Virus record (IMG/VR): IMGVR_UViG_3300037360_000071
Span: 1-27,862 of that record
Strand: one strand, 5' to 3'
Source of the DNA: a virus
DNA length: 27,862 nucleotides
The notes beneath the pieces are model-generated. The model was not told the DNA's origin. It did no database searches and saw nothing but the letters and a program-made list of their open reading frames with translations. Of this stretch, positions 22,982 to 27,862 are shown piece by piece. Both the position numbers and the translations under genes were made by a program. The first letter of the stretch is position 1. Every line of letters begins with the position of its first letter.

Positions 22982-23647
22982 CTACCCGGTAACAGGCAAA
23001 GCGGCTGTCGTACCAATCTCCACAATCAGCTGCCCCATGAACTTATTCACGATCTGATATAGGTCAGCAGCCGGAGCAACGCCACTCGGATTCTCTAACA
23101 GGGCCTGCGGACCACCATCAAAGAATGTATCACCCGCATTGTAGGTTGTGCCATTGAAAGCGCTCCATGCATTGCGCTTCACTCCATCCGAGAACGTTAC
23201 CTTCCCGTAGTACTGACCGAACACGGCTACCAACGCGGCAGGGAGCGGAGCCACAACCGGAACAGCACTCGCACCGTTCCGCTGCTGGAGAACGAACAAC
23301 GTGCCCACCGGCCACGAAATGGAGTTGCCGTTCGGTGTCATGGGCGTAGCCAAAGTGGTGGGCGCGGCGAACACTTGCAGCGTGTACAATAACGACCCCG
23401 GAGCAGCTTCCCTGATCAACGCCTCGTTCTCATCCGTAATAGCAATCGCCAGAGATCCCAGTGCAGAGCCCCCGACCGCGGTCGAACCGTCGACGTTAGT
23501 GCTAACAGTCACGAACCCAGCGCTCACACCGCCCATTGGCGCGGCAGCGGGAACGAACCCTCCCAAGTTGTCCACAGAAAAAGGAACCGGCGGCTTTGCC
23601 TGAATTGGCGTCACCACTGGGTCTGGTGTATACGTTTGAAGTCCCAT
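22982..23647 (-). CDS. Structural-type protein downstream of the fibre gene
   Basis: 221 residues from the ATG at 23647, which has GAGGAG upstream. Pro-rich N-terminus (PDPVVTPIQAKPPVPFSV), then Gly/Ala/Val-rich beta sequence (GSTAVGGSALGSLAIAITDE, FVLQQRNGASAVPVVAPLP) and a closing hydrophobic helix region. It has no signal peptide and no catalytic motif. The composition and place after a long fibre-like gene suggest a tail-fibre partner or assembly protein. Function not recognised. Confidence 0.65.
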   Translation of the reverse strand: MGLQTYTPDPVVTPIQAKPPVPFSVDNLGGFVPAAAPMGGVSAGFVTVSTNVDGSTAVGGSALGSLAIAITDENEALIREAAPGSLLYTLQVFAAPTTLATPMTPNGNSISWPVGTLFVLQQRNGASAVPVVAPLPAALVAVFGQYYGKVTFSDGVKRNAWSAFNGTTYNAGDTFFDGGPQALLENPSGVAPAADLYQIVNKFMGQLIVEIGTTAALPVTG

Positions 23648-23766
23648 CTTGCATCTCCTCACTTAGTTGTTCGTCATCGTCATTCTTACTGTCTACGATA
23701 CCGCCAGAATTGCAACAACGGGCAGGCCCACAGATAAAGAAGAATCTGTCCAGACCTGATTGCCCC

Positions 23767-26667
23767 TTAGTGGTGCACGCTCGCACTATAGAGCACCAAC
23801 TGCGCCTCTTGACTCCCACCTATGCTGCATCCAACTCCCCAATATCCGGGTAGGTGCGGAGTGTTGTCCGCAGCATCCGACTGCTGGAACACTTGAAAGT
23901 ATCCGGCTCCATTGTTCAGGTAGAAGGTGCGATTCATTCCATCATCCACTAGCTTTTCGCGGATAACTGGCATGACTATCTGCCCGCGATAGCTGAACAT
24001 ATTGTCGCCCCACTGATCGAAGAACGATAGGTTTGAGGCCGGGAGGAAAGCGCCCTGATCCGCCGACGAACCTATGAACCAGGCCCACCAAGTCTGCCCC
24101 GAAATAGTAGGCGGTGCGCTCGAAAACAGAACCAGCCCGCAGCCGCCCTGCATCGCCGAAAAGGTAAAAGCGATCTCTATCGTGTAGGGAGTACTGAGGC
24201 TGATCGGCGTAGCTGCAACTTGAAGACCTCCACTCACTGAAGCAGTCACGACGGTCGCCCCAGCCACCGAAACTACAGTCGGCACCGTGCTGTATCCAGA
24301 AGGTGTCCAGGATAGTGTCGTGGGTTCGATCACCTGCATGTCGAACGCCACCGGCTGCCAAGTGCTGCCATCGCAGATCCACCGCTTATTGCTGACCTCT
24401 GCCGCGAAGAACATCTGCCCCACGTTGCCACTCGTGCACGCTCCCCGACTCGCATACGCCGCGAACACTGGCGCTGATCCGCCACCACCACCGCTCGATG
24501 GAAGAGGCCCCACGAAACAGAATAGCGAACCGTTGTAAGCCACTTGCCGCATTGTCCCAGCCACGATGTCGGTGGCGCTCGGGTCAGTCGAGCAATCAGC
24601 CTGCTTGACACTCTTTGCCCCCAGCGTGTCCACATTCAATGTAGTGGCGCCACCGGCTCCAGTCAAATCAGGAACCCAGTCAAGTACCATGCCCTCCTGA
24701 TAAACCCCCGACAATGTCGGACTAAGCAAGCAAGTATACACAGTTGTAGATCCACTGGCCGACTTACAATAGATTGGAGCACCTGACTGGGCCATGCCAG
24801 GAGTCAGCACCTGCGCAGTATCTACCGCAGTAATCACGGTCACTTTCGTGCCCGTGTCAGACACAGTCTGTAGGATTCCACTACCAGCCCAAAAGTCGAG
24901 AACGGGACGCGTGCCAACTGAAGCACCCGTTGCGTAAATAGCAAGTTGGGATCCACCGCTTTGCTGAGTCCACGTGCTTGTTGCTGAACACTCATAGATC
25001 TGCTGCCCCGCGGTAGCATCTGTAGCGAAGTATAGCTCACCAACTGTGCAAGTGCTAGGAATTGCCCCCACAGCACCAACTTTAGCTGGTATAGAATGAG
25101 CCACAGCAGCAGAGGATTGTGTAGTACCGGCTGCATAGGTGTTGCTCTGGTCCGTCGCCGCCATCGTAGACGGCAGATCTCCCTTACCTTCCGACCAAAA
25201 TTTCCACCACTGAATCAAAGGCAAAGTGCTCGACGCGCTGGCCACAGAGCTATCCGGCAAGTCCACCACGCCAGAGATGGCCACGACCTGACCGACCGTG
25301 AACCCTTGGCCCATCCCACAGGGGGTGGCTCCGCCACTGTCCGTGACCTTCGGTGATGCAGCGCCCAAACAAACGGTGTGCCCCACCGTGGCCGCGTTGC
25401 TCGAAAACGCAAGACTGGTGGAGCCCGGCAGCATGGCCACGACATCGCCGGCCACCTGATCGTCGTTTACCCCAAGAACAGACGCAGGCGACGCGCTACA
25501 CTGACTGGCTGTGCGTGAGCCTGTCAAGCAAAGCATCTGATACTGGTTGGGACTTCCAGAAGTCATAAAGTCTTGCCCAAAATCCAACAATCCAGGCACG
25601 CCGCTAAGTCCCAGATTAGCTCCGCTCTCTAGCATGAGGTTGCCGCCGCGTGACGCTATATTATTAGTGGCTTCGTTACCTCCCTGAATCAACACTAACC
25701 CGCCAGCGGCTAAGTGTGAGTCTGTTCCGTTACCCACAAGTCCCGGGGAAAAAACCCAAGGAGCAACACCAGAGTATGGCCCGGCACCAGTTTGCGCAGG
25801 ACTAGAGAGGCTGTTTCCGAGAAGCATGAGTGAGTATAAGGACAGCGCCCCAGTGGCGTCAGTCTTTAAGAGAGAATTTTGGGCCCCCGTCGTAGTGACT
25901 GGAAGGACGGAGCTCCAGGCTCCGCTTCCACTATAGAAAGGCACTCCCGCCGTTGAACCGGAGGGCCAAGGAGCGTACGCCAGGGAGGGAATATCAGAAG
26001 CCTGGAGTGCGCAGGGGGCGAAGCTGGTAGCTGCGCCGCAAGTTCCTATGACTTGGTGTGAGGTCTGCCCGATCGCCGCGCCCAAGACCAAGGCAGGCGT
26101 AGTCGTCGGGTTTGCACCAAACGAGCACGTCAGCCATGAGACTCCAAACGTCCCGCAAGCTACGCTGGTCACCGTCCCACTCCCAGAAAGGGTGGTGGGC
26201 GCGTAGCTAGTGCCGTTCCAAACCAAGCCTTGCCCTGCCGTTCCACCACCAGAGGTGAGCTGCGCTGGGCTCACCGCCATGGACGGCGACGCCGGCACCG
26301 ACGCTCTCACGGCCGAGATGGTCAGGGGGGTCGCGCTGGTTGGAACGACCCAAACTTCCGTCCAAGACTCACCAGTGTCGCACTGGCCAAACGTGGCTGA
26401 GTAGTACGTGCCCGACGGGGTGATGACATCGTTGGGGACTAGCTGAAAGCTGTAAGATCCGCCGGTCAGCATGCTCGAGTACTTGGTCGGAGCTAACTCA
26501 CTTCCTCCAGCGACGACCACTGAAGTGGTGACTCCAGAAAGAGTTACCGCCACTGCACATGAGATTCTCAGGCCAGTCCCTGGACTGTTGAGCACGCCCT
26601 TGAGAGTCGTCCTGGTCTGAGCCGACAGCAGGAATGCCGACAGCATCAACGTCGTCAACAGCCTCAT
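23767..26667 (-). CDS. Large fibre-like protein with an N-terminal signal peptide
   Basis: 966 residues. The start chosen is the ATG at 26667, since GGAGGA sits six bases upstream and the predicted transcription start lies just before it. It begins with a signal peptide (MRLLTTLMLSAFLLSAQT), unusual for a virion protein. The body is Ser/Thr/Gly-rich and beta-repetitive: an N-terminal sandwich (~20-130), then fibre-type segments such as GSGTVTSVACGTFGVSWLTC and GGTAGQGLVWNGTSY. A glycine run (~760) is followed by a C-terminal domain (~800-966; TPYTIEIAFTFSAMQGGCGL, TFYLNNGAGYFQVFQQ) resembling a concanavalin-like carbohydrate-binding fold. It could be a receptor-binding fibre or an exported surface adhesin. 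Confidence 0.75.
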   Translation of the reverse strand: MRLLTTLMLSAFLLSAQTRTTLKGVLNSPGTGLRISCAVAVTLSGVTTSVVVAGGSELAPTKYSSMLTGGSYSFQLVPNDVITPSGTYYSATFGQCDTGESWTEVWVVPTSATPLTISAVRASVPASPSMAVSPAQLTSGGGTAGQGLVWNGTSYAPTTLSGSGTVTSVACGTFGVSWLTCSFGANPTTTPALVLGAAIGQTSHQVIGTCGAATSFAPCALQASDIPSLAYAPWPSGSTAGVPFYSGSGAWSSVLPVTTTGAQNSLLKTDATGALSLYSLMLLGNSLSSPAQTGAGPYSGVAPWVFSPGLVGNGTDSHLAAGGLVLIQGGNEATNNIASRGGNLMLESGANLGLSGVPGLLDFGQDFMTSGSPNQYQMLCLTGSRTASQCSASPASVLGVNDDQVAGDVVAMLPGSTSLAFSSNAATVGHTVCLGAASPKVTDSGGATPCGMGQGFTVGQVVAISGVVDLPDSSVASASSTLPLIQWWKFWSEGKGDLPSTMAATDQSNTYAAGTTQSSAAVAHSIPAKVGAVGAIPSTCTVGELYFATDATAGQQIYECSATSTWTQQSGGSQLAIYATGASVGTRPVLDFWAGSGILQTVSDTGTKVTVITAVDTAQVLTPGMAQSGAPIYCKSASGSTTVYTCLLSPTLSGVYQEGMVLDWVPDLTGAGGATTLNVDTLGAKSVKQADCSTDPSATDIVAGTMRQVAYNGSLFCFVGPLPSSGGGGGSAPVFAAYASRGACTSGNVGQMFFAAEVSNKRWICDGSTWQPVAFDMQVIEPTTLSWTPSGYSTVPTVVSVAGATVVTASVSGGLQVAATPISLSTPYTIEIAFTFSAMQGGCGLVLFSSAPPTISGQTWWAWFIGSSADQGAFLPASNLSFFDQWGDNMFSYRGQIVMPVIREKLVDDGMNRTFYLNNGAGYFQVFQQSDAADNTPHLPGYWGVGCSIGGSQEAQLVLYSASVHH

Positions 26668-26684
26668 GAAGTCCTCCATTTTCT

Positions 26685-26693
26685 ATTATAACA
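26685..26693 (-). promoter_or_regulatory. Extended -10 promoter for the fibre-like gene
   Basis: TGTTATAAT on the minus strand is a perfect extended -10. The -35 is poor. Transcription would begin around 26678, leaving a leader of only about ten bases before the ATG at 26667. A TGCGC-TTGG-GCGCA inverted repeat lies at 26694-26707, in the spacer, a place for a repressor to bind. Confidence 0.65.
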
Positions 26694-26982
26694 TGCGCTT
26701 GGGCGCAATGAACTTACGACGTTGCTTGCGGAGTGCAAGTCATTTGCCGCGTGGGAACTTTGCAATGTACTTTCAGGAAATTCTGGTGGTATAGTCAAAT
26801 TGTCCATGCCAAGATCAAGCGGATCCACTGGCAATTCGAATTCCTCAAGGTGCGGGCAAACAGCCGCACACCTCCCAAAACTCGCCCCAAAAACCTTCCA
26901 GGAAGTGCGCCAGAATCTGGAGTCTGGGGTCGAGCAGCAAGTCAGAAACACCCCCAAAACCAACGAGCTGAGTGGATAAAAT

Positions 26983-27221
26983 ATTGGCGATATTGGCCAA
27001 AATTGGACAGTTATTGGGTATCCAATGCCACTTAAGTCCTTTAGAATCAATCAGTTATGAGTCAGTTTTTGCCCCCCCTATATATAGGGCCTTTTGAAAA
27101 AATATTTTTTTCAAATGAAAAGTGCCAATAGTTCAATCTCCCAATAACTCACCACCTAACCTGTTGAAAACAAAGACAAACTGATGCATTGGGAGAAAAT
27201 AATCTCTCAACTTGAGCCAAT
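26983..27221. repeat. Cluster of ATTGG/CCAAT pentamers
   Basis: ATTGG at 26983, 26992, 27002, 27013 and 27188; CCAAT at 27022, 27125, 27141 and 27217. The first four are direct and spaced 9, 10 and 11 bases, about one helix turn. CCAATGCCA occurs twice (27022 and 27217), and TTATTGGG (27011) is matched by CCCAATAA (27140). Confidence 0.6.
27076..27089. repeat. TA-rich perfect palindrome 1
   Basis: CCCTATATATAGGG is a 14-base perfect palindrome in the divergent control region. Such sites are often bound by dimeric regulators. Confidence 0.55.
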
Positions 27222-27309
27222 GCCAGCTAACGCTGGATAACTTCTTCACTTGCACAGGGGGTGGCCTAGCTCCTCGCGTGCCGAAGAAATCATCGACAAT
27301 CCAAAACGT

Positions 27310-27323
27310 CCTATATATATAGG
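27310..27323. repeat. TA-rich perfect palindrome 2
   Basis: CCTATATATATAGG is a second 14-base perfect palindrome, 234 bases from the first, with the same core TATATATA. It is followed by AGGAG-like sequence that does not lead to a convincing gene. Confidence 0.55.
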
Positions 27324-27519
27324 AGGAGAGTTTACCTATTGAGTAGACATTCTTCCACCCACTCCCACCACAATCTTGCAAAGCAGATTTGCCCGGAACT
27401 GCTCAGCCAGGAACCGGAGGGCGTAGGTGAAGTATAGAAAAATCTTATTGTTGTGACCCCCTGTAAGGTATGAGATTTTCTATGGACTTTCACGCATAAA
27501 CTTTTGAGGAGAAACAAAG

Positions 27520-27738
27520 ATGAAGATCATTAGAAACATAGACGCAGAACTTAAGGTCCTGTACAAGGCCAACTGGTCGATTGGGGTCAACCCGACGTTG
27601 ACAGACGAAGAGAGGAAAGGACTCCAGATTCTGGGTCGTGTCAGAGAGTACCTGGAGATGAGGAGAAGTTACGGAGATGAGTTGTTTGAGCGCGAGAAGT
27701 TGACGGCAGGAAAGAGTACGAAGGAGTATCACTCCTAG
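27520..27738 (+). CDS. First rightward gene, small protein of unknown function
   Basis: 72 residues, ATG at 27520 with AGGAG eight bases upstream. The protein is charged and helical (MKIIRNIDAELKVLYKANW, then TDEERKGLQILGRVREYLEM) with no membrane segment or motif I recognise. It is the first clear gene on the plus strand and marks the switch from the leftward morphogenesis block to a rightward block. Early phage genes are often small proteins of this kind, but that is only context. Confidence 0.75.
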   Translation: MKIIRNIDAELKVLYKANWSIGVNPTLTDEERKGLQILGRVREYLEMRRSYGDELFEREKLTAGKSTKEYHS

Positions 27739-27749
27739 CTAGTGACCCA

Positions 27750-27834
27750 GGGGCGCTAACGAGGTGCTACTAGCGTCCCTGCACCGCAGCATGGCCTACT
27801 GCGGCAAGCATTCGGCTGGCGACAACCATGCTTG
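27750..27834 (+). promoter_or_regulatory. Three consecutive hairpins between two rightward genes
   Basis: GGGGCGCTA with TAGCGTCCC (27750-27779), CCGCAG with CTGCGG (27784-27804) and CAAGCAT with ATGCTTG (27805-27834) form three adjacent stems of 9, 6 and 7 base pairs. No T run follows. They could be a leader or processing structure for the next gene. Confidence 0.5.
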
Positions 27835-27857
27835 ATCTTGGGCCGAGGAGAATGAAG

Positions 27858-27862
27858 ATGCT
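27858..27862 (+). CDS. Start of the next rightward gene (cut by the window edge)
   Basis: An ATG at 27858 has GAGGAG (27845-27850) seven bases upstream. An ATG at 27852 is too close to that site. Only two bases of the second codon are visible, so nothing can be said about the product. Confidence 0.4.

Larger units (their letters stand above)
26694..27519. promoter_or_regulatory. Divergent control region between leftward and rightward genes
   Basis: About 825 bases with no convincing gene on either strand; the short frames here lack ribosome sites and have odd composition. It holds an inverted repeat at 26694-26707, an extended -10-like TGGTATAGT facing right (26787-26795), nine ATTGG/CCAAT pentamers (26983-27221), two TA-rich palindromes and an A/T-only inverted repeat (about 27094-27115). 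Confidence 0.55.

Noticed and set aside
26664-27050. 128-codon minus-strand frame upstream of the fibre gene, and plus-strand frames of 85 and 100 codons opposite it
   Set aside because: None has a ribosome site; compositions are odd, and the minus frame runs through the promoter and start of the fibre gene.
27133-27381. 82-codon minus-strand frame in the control region
   Set aside because: No ribosome site, spans a TA palindrome and CCAAT motifs, and resembles no protein.
27739-27862. Possible tRNA in the hairpin-rich gap
   Set aside because: The stems do not form a cloverleaf, and no TTCGA-type loop or anticodon arm with proper spacing is present.
1-27862. CRISPR arrays, insertion sequences, integrase or attachment sites
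   Set aside because: No regularly spaced repeats, transposase motifs, integrase motifs or tRNA-end repeats were seen in this window.

Overview
The window is a stretch of a tailed double-stranded DNA bacteriophage genome, or a closely related prophage. Packaging, head and tail genes follow one another in the order typical of a virus with a long non-contractile tail: small and large terminase, portal, scaffold, major capsid protein, head-tail joining proteins, tail tube protein, frameshifted tail assembly chaperone, then a very large protein in the tape-measure position. No sheath or baseplate gene is seen. Nearly everything from about 26.7 kb down to 1 is on the minus strand, so transcription runs right to left. 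Only the last ~350 bases carry plus-strand genes. Several predicted exported proteins and one small protein ending in an aromatic residue like an outer-membrane barrel suggest a Gram-negative host. The host cannot be named from sequence alone.

Layout along the minus strand. At 26.7-19.7 kb there is a fibre-like protein with a signal peptide and its own extended -10 promoter, then a structural-looking protein, a zinc-knuckle protein, an exported barrel-like protein, small coupled ORFs, a papain-like (C1A) cysteine peptidase, an exported small protein and a holin-like protein; the last three look like a lysis cassette. At 19.6-16.4 kb are the terminase subunits; the large subunit is split by a 387-residue LAGLIDADG intein. 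At 16.3-13.8 kb are small accessory genes and a PurD/GARS-like ATP-grasp enzyme coupled to the portal gene. At 13.8-9.7 kb are portal, scaffold (behind a strong sigma70-type promoter) and major capsid protein, whose gene is interrupted after codon 10 by a ~232-nt group I intron not marked by any long ORF. At 9.6-4.5 kb are head-completion, connector, minor head, tail-completion and tail tube genes. At 4.4-3.55 kb is the tail assembly chaperone, with a textbook A-AAA-AAC slippery site that joins a zinc-motif extension. From 3.55 kb to beyond the left edge is an open frame of at least 1182 codons.

The most unusual object is that last gene. In the tape-measure position it encodes a protein with a complete DEDDh (DnaQ/RNase T-type) exonuclease motif set and, further on, a complete zinc-dependent cytidine/deoxycytidylate deaminase motif set, followed by helical tape-measure-like sequence. 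A virion protein that could carry a nuclease and a nucleotide deaminase into the cell is the best candidate here for an undescribed system.

The 26.7-27.5 kb gap separates the leftward late genes from rightward genes. It holds a cluster of ATTGG/CCAAT pentamers, two TA-rich perfect palindromes and promoter-like elements, and looks like a divergent control region.
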